64,000 bases of DNA, taken from Candidatus Latescibacterota bacterium (GTDB lineage: Bacteria; Krumholzibacteriota; Krumholzibacteriia; JACNKJ01). Below, one piece after another: positions 35,508-44,213 of this stretch. Positions within the stretch are counted from its first letter, which is position 1. Each line of letters starts with the position of its first letter. The stretch is from the NCBI GenBank assembly GCA_020633725.1, contig JACKDC010000001.1:968255-1032254 (forward strand). Reading direction: 5' to 3'. Position numbers and translations under genes: made by a program. A model generated the notes under the pieces. The model was not told the DNA's origin and searched no databases. It saw nothing but the letters and a program-made list of their open reading frames with translations.

Positions 35508-37967
35508 ATGCGCCCCACGCTCCGCCACCGGTGCCTCCTGGCGCTCGCGCTGCCGGCGCTCCTGCTGGCCCGCGAACCCGCGCCGCTGCGCGCGGAGGGC
35601 GCCGCCCCCCTGGCCGCCGACTCCACGCGGCTGCTCGAGCGCGCGAAGGTCCTCTACCCGCAGCGCCCCAGCGACGAAAGCGCGCTGGCCCCCCATCGCG
35701 AAGCGCTGCTGTCGCTGGCCGACAGCCTCGAGGCCGCGGGACTCGTGGGCGCCGCCGGGCGCGGCTACGAGTGGGCGGGCATCGACGCCTTCCGCTTCGG
35801 ACACCTCGACGACGCGCTGAACACCTGGCGCGCGGGCCTGGCCATGGTCCGCGGGCACGGGCACGCCAAGATGGAGGCCAGCCTGCTCAACGCCATCGCC
35901 GTGGGACATGCCGCGGGCGGACATCGCGAGGAGGCCGCGGCCAGCTGGCTCGAGCTGCTTCCGCTGCGCGAGGCACTGGGCGACACCTTCGGGCTGGGGG
36001 TGACCTGGGGCAACATCGCGAACGTCTACAACGAGCTCGGGCGCGTCGGCGAGGCGCTGGAGGCCACGCGCGAGGCCGAGCGCTGGGACCGTCTCGCCGA
36101 CAACCGCAAGGGGATGGGCGCGTCGCTGCTGCGACGCGCCGAGTTGATGGCCGCGCAGGGACGTCGCACCGAGGCGCTGGCCTGGGCCGACACCTGCCTG
36201 GCCTACGCGCGCGCCGAGGACGAAGGCGCCTCGCTGGGCCTGGCCCTCGTGCGGCGGGCGGAAGTGCTCGACGAGCTCGGCCGCAGCGAAGAGGCGCTGG
36301 CGCAGCTCGACGAAGGCATCGCCACCCTGGAGTCCCGGGGCGAGCGCTACTACGCGGTCTTCTGCCGCAACCTGCGCCTGCAGCTGCTGCTGAACCTGGG
36401 ACGCGCCGCGGACTGCCTCGAGGCCGCGCGCGCGCTGCGGCCGGAGCTCGAGGCGCTGGGCCACGCCCCGCTGCTCACGGACGCGCGCGGCCTCGAAGGC
36501 CGCGCCCTCCTCGCCCTGGGCCGGGTGGCCGAGGCGGAGTCGCTGCTGAGCACGGCGCTCGCCGCGTTCGAGGTCGACCGCGAGGCCCAGGAGGACCCGG
36601 CCACGCGCGCGGGGCTGCAGCGCCGCGGCGCCCAGATCTGCACGGCCCTCGCGCGCTGCGGGCTGCGGCGCGGTCACCCCGAGGACGCCTGGGCCGCCCT
36701 GGAGCGCGGTCGCGCCCCGCTGCTGCGCGAGCGCCTGGGCGGCGACGCGCCCGTCGCGCTGGATTCACTTCGCGCGACGCTCAAAGCCATGGACACAGTC
36801 CTCATCCAATACGACAGTTTCGCCAGCGACACCCTGCTGGTCATGGCCGTGCTGCCCGCGGGCCTCGAGGTGGTCGACCTGCCCCTCGGCAACGTCCTCG
36901 ACCTCGAGGCCGACGCCCGCGCCGCCCTCGGCCTCATGGCCGCGGGCAGTCCGGACAGCCTCTGCCTGCCGCCGCTGTCGCGCCTGTCGCGGCGCCTGCT
37001 CGAACCGGTGCTGGCCAGGCTGCCCGCGGGTGTCGAGCGCCTGGCCATCGTGGCGCCGGACGCGCTGGCGGGCTTCCCTTTCGAAGCCCTGCCGACCGCG
37101 GACGGGCCCCTGGGCGAGCGCTTCGGCGTCAGCTACCTCCCCAGCGCCAGCGCGCTGCCCCTGCTCGTTGAGCGGCGCGCGGCGCCCGCGGGCATGCTGG
37201 CCCTCGCGGACCCGCCGGCGTTGCGCGCCGAACGCGACGCCCTGCGCGACCCCAGCCGCGGGCTGGGCGGCCAAGCGCTGCCCGAGGCGCGCCGCGAGAT
37301 CCGGGACATCGCCGTCGACGGCTGCCGCCTCCTCGAAGGCGCCGCCGCGAGCGCGGACTCCCTGCGCAGCGCGGGCCCCGGACGCGCCGTGCTGCACTTC
37401 GCGACGCACGCCCTCATCAATCCCCTCAACGGCGAGGACGCCGCCCTGCTCCTCGCCCGAGGCGCGAGCAGCGCGCTGCTGCCGGCGCGGGAGGTGGAGA
37501 GCCTGCCGCTGAGCGCGGATCTCGTCACGCTGAGCGCCTGCCGCAGCAGCCTCGGCCTCGTGCTGCCCGGCGAGGGCAGCTTCGGGCTGCCGCGCTCCTT
37601 CCTGGTGGCCGGGAGCCGCAGCGTGGTCTCCAGCCTCTGGGACGTGGAAGACGGCGCCGCCCGGCGCTTCATGGCCCGCTTCTACGCCGCCCTGCGCGAC
37701 GGCGACAGCCGCGACCTCGCCCTGCGCCGCGCGCGGCGCGAGCTGGCCGACGCGGGCTATCCGCTGCGCGATCGCGCGGCCTTCGTGCTGAGCGGCGTGG
37801 GAGCGGCCCCCGTGCCGGCCCTGGCCCACCACCCCCTGGCGTCCGCGGGCGGGCGGGGCCGCTGGCTCGTCCTGCTGCCCCTCGTCGCGCTGCTGGGCTG
37901 GTGGCTCGCCGCGCGCGCGGATCGCCGACGGAATCCGGGCGGGAGATCGGGAGCGCTGGGCAAATGA
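35508..37967 (+). CDS. TPR-CHAT caspase-like protease
   Basis: An 819-residue protein. The N-terminal signal-like segment (LALALPALLLAREPAPLRAEG) leads into about seven TPR repeats (residues 60-370, e.g. NIANVYNELGRVGEALEATREAE). The C-terminal CHAT domain (about 480-770) keeps the His-Cys dyad of clan CD peptidases: His near 634 in HFATHALI and Cys near 678 in LSACRSSLG. A terminal membrane helix (RWLVLLPLVALLGWWLAAR) ends the protein. Two hydrophobic ends would place the protease in or outside the membrane. The gene overlaps the following sigma factor gene by 4 bp (ATGA). CHAT proteins are caspase relatives that cut partner proteins. Confidence 0.88.
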   Translation: MRPTLRHRCLLALALPALLLAREPAPLRAEGAAPLAADSTRLLERAKVLYPQRPSDESALAPHREALLSLADSLEAAGLVGAAGRGYEWAGIDAFRFGHLDDALNTWRAGLAMVRGHGHAKMEASLLNAIAVGHAAGGHREEAAASWLELLPLREALGDTFGLGVTWGNIANVYNELGRVGEALEATREAERWDRLADNRKGMGASLLRRAELMAAQGRRTEALAWADTCLAYARAEDEGASLGLALVRRAEVLDELGRSEEALAQLDEGIATLESRGERYYAVFCRNLRLQLLLNLGRAADCLEAARALRPELEALGHAPLLTDARGLEGRALLALGRVAEAESLLSTALAAFEVDREAQEDPATRAGLQRRGAQICTALARCGLRRGHPEDAWAALERGRAPLLRERLGGDAPVALDSLRATLKAMDTVLIQYDSFASDTLLVMAVLPAGLEVVDLPLGNVLDLEADARAALGLMAAGSPDSLCLPPLSRLSRRLLEPVLARLPAGVERLAIVAPDALAGFPFEALPTADGPLGERFGVSYLPSASALPLLVERRAAPAGMLALADPPALRAERDALRDPSRGLGGQALPEARREIRDIAVDGCRLLEGAAASADSLRSAGPGRAVLHFATHALINPLNGEDAALLLARGASSALLPAREVESLPLSADLVTLSACRSSLGLVLPGEGSFGLPRSFLVAGSRSVVSSLWDVEDGAARRFMARFYAALRDGDSRDLALRRARRELADAGYPLRDRAAFVLSGVGAAPVPALAHHPLASAGGRGRWLVLLPLVALLGWWLAARADRRRNPGGRSGALGK

Positions 37968-38506
37968 GTCCGTCGCGTGAGGAACGCGAGCGCTGGCTCG
38001 AGCTGTTGCGCCAGCGCTTCGTGGAGATCGCCGGACGACGTCTGGCTCCCGACGCAGTGGAGGACACGGTGCAGGAGGCGCTGCGCATCGTCTATCAGAA
38101 GGGACTCGGGCCCGCGGAGCAGAGCGCGCCCGAACTCCCCTCCCTCGCGTGGTGCTTCCAGGTGCTGCGCAACTGCATCGGCAATCACTACCAATGGCGA
38201 CGCCACCGCCGCCACGAGCCCCTCGACGGCGCCGCGGCCAGCGCGCGCGAGCAGCGCGAGTCCGGCGCCGATCCCCTCGAGGCCCTGGAGGCCAGCGAGC
38301 TGCGGCGGCATCTCGAGGCCGCCCTGGGCGCGCTGGCCCGCGAATCGGCCGACTGCGCGCGCTACCTGCGGCGCGTACTCGCCGGGGACGCCCCCGCGGC
38401 GCTGGCCGACCGCGAAGGGCTCGACGCGGCCGTGCTCTACCGGCGGCTCTACCGCTGCCGTGCGCGGCTGAAGACCATCCTGCTCGACCGAGGAGTGCGC
38501 CCATGA
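37964..38506 (+). CDS. ECF-like sigma factor (coupled to CHAT protease)
   Basis: A 180-residue protein with the sigma-70 region 2 pattern (DAVEDTVQEALRIVYQKG ... SLAWCFQVLRNCIGNHYQWRRHRR). The region 4-like C-terminal part is more diverged (LYRRLYRCRARLKTILLDRG). It starts at ATG 37964 inside the end of the CHAT gene and ends overlapping the next start (ATGA). It would recruit RNA polymerase to a stress-type regulon. The region 4 match is weak, so promoter choice might differ from standard ECF factors. Confidence 0.72.
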   Translation: MSPSREERERWLELLRQRFVEIAGRRLAPDAVEDTVQEALRIVYQKGLGPAEQSAPELPSLAWCFQVLRNCIGNHYQWRRHRRHEPLDGAAASAREQRESGADPLEALEASELRRHLEAALGALARESADCARYLRRVLAGDAPAALADREGLDAAVLYRRLYRCRARLKTILLDRGVRP

Positions 38507-39099
38507 CGCAAGGACGCGACGAGACGCGCGAGGCGCGTCTGGCAGCCTATCGCGACGGAAACCTGCCCCCCGACGAACGCGCGGCGCTGGAGGCGACAAT
38601 CCTCGCCGACCCCGAGGCCAGCGAGGAGCTCTACGCGCAGCTCGGCATCCAGGACGCGCTCGAGCGGGCGCGGGGCGCGGCGCCGCGCGCCGCGCTGCGC
38701 CGCCTGTTCACGGTGGTGCTGCCGCTGGCCGCGGCCATCGCGCTGCTCTGGCTGGGACCGCGCTGGCAGCAGCAGCTGAGCGCACCGCCGGAGCCGCCGC
38801 GCTTTCGCAGCCTGCCGGGGACGCTGCGTGGACTGGAGCCCCAGGGCGAGCTGGTGGCGGCGCCGCGGCAGTTCCGCTGGCAGCGCGAGCCGTCGGCCGC
38901 GCAGTACCGCTTCGAGCTCTACGACCGCGAGGCCACGCTGCGCTACGACGCCGTCGCGCGCGACACGCTGCTGATCCTGCCGGCGGACGCGGCCGCCGTG
39001 GACGCCGGCTTCTGGCGCGTCGTGCCCGTGGACAGCGCCGGCGCCGAGCTGCGGCCCAGCGAACCCCTGCACTTCACGAGCCCCGACGCGCGCCGCTGA
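38503..39099 (+). CDS. membrane-anchored anti-sigma-like protein
   Basis: A 198-residue protein with a cytoplasmic helical N-terminal domain (LAAYRDGNLPPDERAALEATI, resembling anti-sigma zf-HC2 folds without the Cys/His zinc ligands). One membrane helix (LFTVVLPLAAAIALLWLGP) and a periplasmic beta domain (FRWQREPSAAQYRFELYDRE) follow. The architecture fits a transmembrane anti-sigma factor for the preceding gene. Start 38503 overlaps its stop by 4 bp. The third member of the operon, it is followed by a terminator. Confidence 0.7.
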   Translation: MTQGRDETREARLAAYRDGNLPPDERAALEATILADPEASEELYAQLGIQDALERARGAAPRAALRRLFTVVLPLAAAIALLWLGPRWQQQLSAPPEPPRFRSLPGTLRGLEPQGELVAAPRQFRWQREPSAAQYRFELYDREATLRYDAVARDTLLILPADAAAVDAGFWRVVPVDSAGAELRPSEPLHFTSPDARR

Positions 39100-39110
39100 C
39101 CCCCAAGAAA

Positions 39111-39136
39111 ACGGGGAGGGCTGCTGCCCTCCCCGT
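39111..39136. terminator. bidirectional terminator hairpin
   Basis: An 11-bp perfect stem, ACGGGGAGGGC with GCCCTCCCCGT, and loop TGCT. On the minus strand it is followed by GTTTTCTT, so it best terminates the porin gene; on the plus strand it closes the CHAT operon. Confidence 0.85.
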
Positions 39137-39171
39137 CCCATCGCGCTCGGGTGCTCGTGATCCCGCGCCGA

Positions 39172-40275
39172 CTAGTGCACGTAGATCTGCCACATGAGCT
39201 GGAAGAGGTACGGATCCGGGATGTCCACGCCGTCGGGCGTGTCATCCATGCGCAGCGTGAAGGCGGCCTTGAAGACCTGATCGTACTTGGCCTCGGGGTT
39301 CACGTAGTAGTTCACGCCGAAGCTCAGGTTCTTGGTCAGGAAGTCGCCGTCGTCGGTGCCCTTGTCCGTGTTGTTGTCCCAGGACTCGTAGCGGGCCACC
39401 AGCTCGGTGTTCTCGTTGGCGCTGTAGCCGCCCGTGACCGCGTAGCCCATGCTCGTGAAGTCCTGGTCGTCGTCGTCCCAGACCGGATTGTGCATGAGCT
39501 GGGCGAAGTCGAACTTGAAGTAGTACTCCTCGGCCGTGTAGTAGGCGAAGGCCGACATCGAGCCGGTGGTGTTCCGCTTCTCGTTGGGCACGCCGTAGGT
39601 GAAGCCGAGGTCGAGGCCCTCCATGGGCTTGGCCTGGATGCCGAAGTCCAGCTGCGGCAGCGCGCCGGTGTCCGCCATCGTCGGGGTCAGCACCGCGACG
39701 GTATCGACCATCGTGGTGTGGTAGGGATCGCCGTGGCTGTTGTTGGACGGCACGTAGTCCATGCTCCAGCTGCCATTGCCGTTGTGGGCGAGCAACTGGA
39801 CCGTGAACATCTCGTTGGGGACCACGGTCAGCTGGGCGCCGAAGGTGCGGTAGTCGCCGCCCACGGTGCCGGAGCCGAAGCGACGACCCACGATCGTGCG
39901 CTCCACGAGGTCCAGCTTCGCGGAGGAAGTCAGACCCGCCGCCTGGCTCTGCACGCCGATGAAGCGGCCGGCCCGGAGGCTGGCCTTCTCGTGGAACTTG
40001 TAGTCGGCGTAGGCGTCCAGGATCGTGAAGCTGGTCCCGCTCATGTCGCCCAGGAAGCTGCCGGTCATGTCCCCGCCCTTGTACTTGTAGCCCATGCGGG
40101 CGCGGCGGACGCCGAAGCCGGTCTGGGTGGCGTCGAGATCCGAGCTGTCGGGATGCGTGTAGGCCGTGTAGGACCACCAGGTCTGCACCAGGCCCACGAG
40201 AGAGCTCTCGGCCTGGGCCGCGGTGGCCAGACACATCGCGGCCAGCACGGCGGCGAGCAGCACGACTTTCTTCAT
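39172..40275 (-). CDS. porin (phosphate-selective porin O/P-like)
   Basis: A 367-residue outer-membrane protein with signal peptide MKKVVLLAAVLAAMCLATAAQA, followed by a barrel rich in aromatic and acidic residues (GFGVRRARMGYKYKGGDMTGSF, DAYADYKFHEKASLRAGRF, FQLMWQIYVH at the end). The order of strands and the R-R-A-R segment resemble OprO/OprP-type porins, so anion transport is possible. It starts at ATG 40275 with GGGAGGATC upstream. A promoter at 40388-40416 precedes a leader of about 110 nt. Confidence 0.75.
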   Translation of the reverse strand: MKKVVLLAAVLAAMCLATAAQAESSLVGLVQTWWSYTAYTHPDSSDLDATQTGFGVRRARMGYKYKGGDMTGSFLGDMSGTSFTILDAYADYKFHEKASLRAGRFIGVQSQAAGLTSSAKLDLVERTIVGRRFGSGTVGGDYRTFGAQLTVVPNEMFTVQLLAHNGNGSWSMDYVPSNNSHGDPYHTTMVDTVAVLTPTMADTGALPQLDFGIQAKPMEGLDLGFTYGVPNEKRNTTGSMSAFAYYTAEEYYFKFDFAQLMHNPVWDDDDQDFTSMGYAVTGGYSANENTELVARYESWDNNTDKGTDDGDFLTKNLSFGVNYYVNPEAKYDQVFKAAFTLRMDDTPDGVDIPDPYLFQLMWQIYVH

Positions 40276-40387
40276 CGCTGATCCTCCCTCGAGATTGCGT
40301 CGGTTTAGACCCTGCCGGGTCCGCTCGCCCCCGGGTTCGCCGCCGCGGTCGCCATCGGCGCCTCGCAGGCCTCCCAGGGGCGGGGCT

Positions 40388-40416
40388 ACCCTAGGACGAG
40401 GTCTTGAATCATGCAA
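40388..40416 (-). promoter_or_regulatory. porin promoter
   Basis: On the minus strand, -35 TTGCAT (40411-40416) and -10 TAGGGT (40388-40393) are separated by 17 bp. The resulting leader, about 105-110 nt and very GC-rich, can form several hairpins. No match to a known riboswitch class was recognised in it. Confidence 0.5.
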
Positions 40417-40504
40417 GGGGAATTTCAGTATTTTTGCACGTCAATGTCTTGATTGCAGGAATGCCACTTGACCCGCCGCCCGGCGCCGTGCGATCCCTCG
40501 CAGC

Positions 40505-41344
40505 ATGCGCAAGGAAGATGCCGAACTGATTGCCCCAGAAGCGCTTGCCGCCGAGCTGGGGCGTCCGGGGCTCCGCCTGGTCGACGCGACCTGGATCGCC
40601 CCCGCCCAGGGCCTCGACCCCCGGGCCTCGCACGCGGAGGCCCGCCTGCCGGGCGCCGTGTTCTTCGACATCGACCGCGTCGCCACGCCCTCGGGTGACG
40701 TCCCCCACATGCTGCCCGACGCGGAGACCTTCGCGGCGGGCGTCGGCGCGCTGGGGATCGGGCCCGAGGACCACGTGGTCGTCTACGACCAGAGCGGCGT
40801 GGCCTCGGCCGCGTCGCGCGCCTGGTGGACCTTTCTCCACTTCGGCCAGCGGCGCGTCTCCCTGCTGGACGGCGGCCTGCCCGCCTGGCGCGCCGCCCGT
40901 CTGCCGGTGGAGACGGGCCGCGCCGCACCGGCCGCGGTCGACCGGCCGGCCACGCCCGGCCGGCTGCCGGTGCTCGACCGCGCGGCCGTCCTCGCCGGGC
41001 TCGCAGGCGGCACGCCCCTCGTCGACGCCCGCTCGCCCGAGCGCCACGCCGGCGCCGGGCCCGAGCCCTGGGGCGAGCCTGGGCGCATCCCCGGCAGCGT
41101 GAACCTGCCCTACGCGGAGCTGCTGGACGCCCACGGCCGCCTCCTCCCAGACGACGAACTCCGCCGTCGCGTGGACGCGGCCGCGCTGCCCGCGGCGCCG
41201 GGTGGCGTCTACTGCGGGTCGGGCGTCACGGCCTGTGTCGTGATCTTCGCGCTGGCGCGCCTGGGACGGGGGACCCCCGCCCTCTACGACGGCTCCTGGG
41301 CCGAGTGGGTGCGCACGCCCGGCAGTCCGCGGGAGCGCGACTAG
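40505..41344 (+). CDS. sseA: thiosulfate/3-mercaptopyruvate sulfurtransferase
   Basis: A 279-residue tandem-rhodanese protein. Domain 1 (about 1-150) is inactive (AWWTFLHFGQRRVSLLDGG). Domain 2 holds the active-site Cys near residue 237 in the loop YCGSGVTACV, where the CGSGVTA sequence marks 3-mercaptopyruvate sulfurtransferases. It starts at ATG 40505; no strong ribosome site is seen. Its TAG shares the bases CTAG with the convergent flavoprotein stop. Confidence 0.93.
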   Translation: MRKEDAELIAPEALAAELGRPGLRLVDATWIAPAQGLDPRASHAEARLPGAVFFDIDRVATPSGDVPHMLPDAETFAAGVGALGIGPEDHVVVYDQSGVASAASRAWWTFLHFGQRRVSLLDGGLPAWRAARLPVETGRAAPAAVDRPATPGRLPVLDRAAVLAGLAGGTPLVDARSPERHAGAGPEPWGEPGRIPGSVNLPYAELLDAHGRLLPDDELRRRVDAAALPAAPGGVYCGSGVTACVVIFALARLGRGTPALYDGSWAEWVRTPGSPRERD

Positions 41345-42630
41345 GCGCCGAAGCGCAGGCCCATCGCCTTCAGCATCTCGAAGGGCGGCACGCCGCCGGC
41401 GAAGACGAAGACGCGGTCGTTGGGGATCCGCTCCTCGCGCCCGTCCACCGCCAGCGTGACGGCGTCCGGCTCGATCGCCAGCACCTCGGAGTTGAAGAGC
41501 GTGCGCACGCGGCCCTCCTGGACCAGGGGCTGGAAGCGCTCGTCGTTGCGGCGCTTGATGCGGAAGAGCCGCTCCTTGCGGTAGGACAGGGTCACGTGGG
41601 TGCCGGACTGGTGCGCCAGACCCATCGCCGCCTCCACCGCGCTGTCGCCGCCCCCCACCACCAGCACGCGCTCGCCTTTGAACGAGCGCGCGTCGAGGAG
41701 CTTGTAGAGCACCTTCTCGGCGACCTCGCCCGGCACGCCCAGCTTGCGCGGGCTGCCCCGTCGGCCCAGCGCCAGGAGGACGTGCCGCGAGTCCCACTGC
41801 CGCTCGCCGGCGTGGACGCGGTAACCGCCGCCGGGCAATGGGGACATGGCGTCCACGGAGCAGCCGATGTTCAGCTCGGGCTCGAAGCGCTCGATGATCT
41901 CCTCCCAGATCGCCAGCAGCTCCTCCTTGCGGTACTCCGCGCGGTCCAGCGCGCCCCAGAGCGGGATCTCCACCGGCTGCGTCAGGACGAGCTTCTTGCG
42001 GGGATACTGCAAGATCGTCCCGCCCGGCTGCTCCCGCTCCACCACCACGGCGCGCAGGCCGGCCTGCTTGGCGGCCAGCGCGGCGCTCAGCCCCGCCGGC
42101 CCCGCGCCGACGATCACCAGATCCAGCAGCCCGTTCTCCGACCGCGGCTGATTCGCGATGTGCTCCACCGCCTTCACGCCCTGCGCCACCGCGTTACGGA
42201 TCAGCGCGTAGCCGCTCAGCTCGCCGGCCACGTAGACGCCGGGCAGGTTGGTCTGCAGGTGCTCGTCCTGCTGGGGGATGTCGTCGCGCGCGCCGATGTC
42301 GCCGAGCCCCACGGCCAGCGCCCCCACCGGGCAGGCCGCCGCGCAGAGCGCGTGCCCCACGCACTTCAGCCCGTTGATGATCACCGCACGTCCACCCACC
42401 AGCCCGAGCACCTCGCCCTCGGGGCAGGCGTCGACGCAGGCGCCGCAGCCGATGCAGCGCGTCTCGTCCACCTGGGGATGCTGGGCGATGGCGCGGTCGG
42501 CGCCCAGGGAGACGGCCTCGGCGCGGCGCGCGGCCATCTCGCGCTCGCGCTTCTGGAAGCTGCGGAAGTAAGGCACGAAGATGGCGAGGATCACCACCGC
42601 CGCGACGGCCCAGATGAGAAGCGACTCCAC
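41341..42630 (-). CDS. membrane-anchored ferredoxin/NAD(P)-dependent flavoprotein
   Basis: A 429-residue redox protein and last gene of the multiheme operon. An N-terminal helix (SLLIWAVAAVVILAIFVPYF) anchors it. A two-cluster ferredoxin (CIGCGACVDACP and CVGHALCAAACP, about residues 58-105) follows; the second cluster has His in place of one Cys. The rest is a thioredoxin-reductase-like flavoprotein (VIVGAGPAGLSAALAAKQAG, VLVVGGGDSAVEAAMGLA, RVFVFAGG). It would move electrons between NAD(P)H, flavin and iron-sulfur centres and thus feed the quinone or cytochrome chain. The start is GTG at 42630 with GGAGGGACG upstream. Its stop shares CTAG with sseA. Confidence 0.88.
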   Translation of the reverse strand: MESLLIWAVAAVVILAIFVPYFRSFQKREREMAARRAEAVSLGADRAIAQHPQVDETRCIGCGACVDACPEGEVLGLVGGRAVIINGLKCVGHALCAAACPVGALAVGLGDIGARDDIPQQDEHLQTNLPGVYVAGELSGYALIRNAVAQGVKAVEHIANQPRSENGLLDLVIVGAGPAGLSAALAAKQAGLRAVVVEREQPGGTILQYPRKKLVLTQPVEIPLWGALDRAEYRKEELLAIWEEIIERFEPELNIGCSVDAMSPLPGGGYRVHAGERQWDSRHVLLALGRRGSPRKLGVPGEVAEKVLYKLLDARSFKGERVLVVGGGDSAVEAAMGLAHQSGTHVTLSYRKERLFRIKRRNDERFQPLVQEGRVRTLFNSEVLAIEPDAVTLAVDGREERIPNDRVFVFAGGVPPFEMLKAMGLRFGA

Positions 42631-42641
42631 CGTCCCTCCGT

Positions 42642-44213
42642 CTAGAAGCGCCGACCCAGTTCGGCGAAGAAGCGCAGGCCGCGGATGTCGTCGCCGGAGT
42701 CGTTCTCCAGCTCCAGCGCGAGCCAGCTGCGCGCGGGCAGGGCCAGGCGGCCGTCCACGCGTACCCAGCGGTTGCTGCGCCGTTCCAGGTCCTGCGGCGT
42801 GTAGAGATAGGCGCCGGTCGCGAGGCCGAGGCTGTGGCCGGCGGGGAAGTCGCGGTAGAGATCGGCGCTGGGGCTGAGCCCGGCCGCGGCGGGGCCGTCG
42901 AAGCCCGACAGGTGCAGGCCGCCGCGCAGGGAGGGGGCGAAGGCCGGCCGCAGCAGGACGTCCGCGCCGTAGGACAGCGTGCCGCGGTCCTGGCCCTCGC
43001 GGCCGCGCCAGCCCGCCCGTCCGCTCAGCGTGGCCTGCCGGTCGGGACGCCAGCGCGCCGACGCGCTCGTGCCGCTGCTGCGCGCGGCCTCGAAGAGGCT
43101 GTCCGGCAGGCTGCGCAGCTCGGCGTCGAGGGGCGTCTCCCGGGTGTCGAAGCGAAGGCCGGCGCTGAACTCGCCGCTCGGCCGCCAGTCGCCGCTGAGG
43201 CGAAGGCTGCTGAGGGCGAGACTCTGGCCCCCCGCGCGCTCGGCGCGCCAGCCGCGGTTCACGTCCAGCTCGGTCCGCTGGCGCAGGGTGATGTCCCCGC
43301 CCCGCCACGTCCCGCTGCTGAGCAGGTACTCGCGGCTGATCTCGCCGTCCATGCGCTCGCTCACGCCCTCCAGCGACCAGCGCGCGGCCTCCAGGGTCTG
43401 ACGCAGGTAGACGCCCCCGCGCAGACCGTGCGTCGCCAGCGACGGATCCGCCCAGTCGGGCATCGAGCCGGCGTAGCCGCCGAGTTCCACGTCGCGGAAG
43501 CGGAGGCCCAGCAGGCCGCCGTCCAGGGCGCCCGACTCGGCCATGCGGCCGGCGCCGAGACGTCCCAGGGCCAGGTGCACGCGCCCCGTGTTCGCCCCCA
43601 GCTCGACCGCGGCGACGTAGAGGCGCAGGCGGCGCTCATCCGCGGCGCTGGCGCCGTCGCGCGCGATCCAGCGCTGGCGCAGGCGCAGGTCGAGGCGCAG
43701 ATCGCGCCCCGCGAGATGCTCGCCGCGCAGGCCGAGCGCGAGGCTGGCGCGGTCGTAGTCGCGGCTGGCGGCGCCGTCGTCGCGGTAGCCGTCCCAGCTC
43801 AGCTTGACGCTCCCGCCCAGCCGCGCCGCAAGCCCCTGGGCCGCGCCGCGACGCCGCGGCTCGGGCACGGTCCGTTCGCGGCGCGCCGCGGGCGCCACCG
43901 GGGGCGGCGCCGCGGTCTCCCCGCGCGCGACGCCCTGCACGCGATCGCCCAGCACCGGCGCCTTGCCCGTGAGCAGCCTGCACGACGCCGAGTGCTCGGC
44001 CGCGTGCAGGACGAGCAGCGTGGCGCTGACCTGTCCCTTGCGCAGGACCTTGAGCGTGTCCCCCTCGGCGAAACCTGCGGCACTGCCCGCGTCCAGGTAG
44101 ACCTGATCCGCCGAGAGGTAGCGCACGGCCGCCGAAGGCGGCGCCGCCGCCGCGAGGGCGGCGCTCGCGGCGAGCAGCAGGACGCCCAGTCCGAATCGGT
44201 GGAGTCTTGCCAT
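42642..44213 (-). CDS. outer-membrane beta-barrel protein of the multiheme operon
   Basis: A 523-residue protein. A signal peptide (LGVLLLAASAALAAA) is followed by a small SH3/FlgT-like domain (VYLDAGSAAGFAEGDTLKVLRKGQ, about 25-120). A large C-terminal barrel of about 400 residues has alternating strand patterns (LRLDLRLRQRWIARDG, AAVELGANTGRVHLALGRLG, GDWRPSGEFSAGLRFD) and the terminal LRFFAELGRRF expected of a barrel. Its start overlaps the 22-heme gene's stop. By analogy to MtrB/PioB conduits it could sheath cytochromes across the outer membrane. That is inference: no sequence identity was assessed. Confidence 0.75.
   Translation of the reverse strand: MARLHRFGLGVLLLAASAALAAAAPPSAAVRYLSADQVYLDAGSAAGFAEGDTLKVLRKGQVSATLLVLHAAEHSASCRLLTGKAPVLGDRVQGVARGETAAPPPVAPAARRERTVPEPRRRGAAQGLAARLGGSVKLSWDGYRDDGAASRDYDRASLALGLRGEHLAGRDLRLDLRLRQRWIARDGASAADERRLRLYVAAVELGANTGRVHLALGRLGAGRMAESGALDGGLLGLRFRDVELGGYAGSMPDWADPSLATHGLRGGVYLRQTLEAARWSLEGVSERMDGEISREYLLSSGTWRGGDITLRQRTELDVNRGWRAERAGGQSLALSSLRLSGDWRPSGEFSAGLRFDTRETPLDAELRSLPDSLFEAARSSGTSASARWRPDRQATLSGRAGWRGREGQDRGTLSYGADVLLRPAFAPSLRGGLHLSGFDGPAAAGLSPSADLYRDFPAGHSLGLATGAYLYTPQDLERRSNRWVRVDGRLALPARSWLALELENDSGDDIRGLRFFAELGRRF

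Noticed and set aside
40276..40385. A fluoride-type riboswitch in the porin leader
   Set aside because: The GCCGATGG string resembles its 5' part, but the pairing 3' CUGAUG part is missing.
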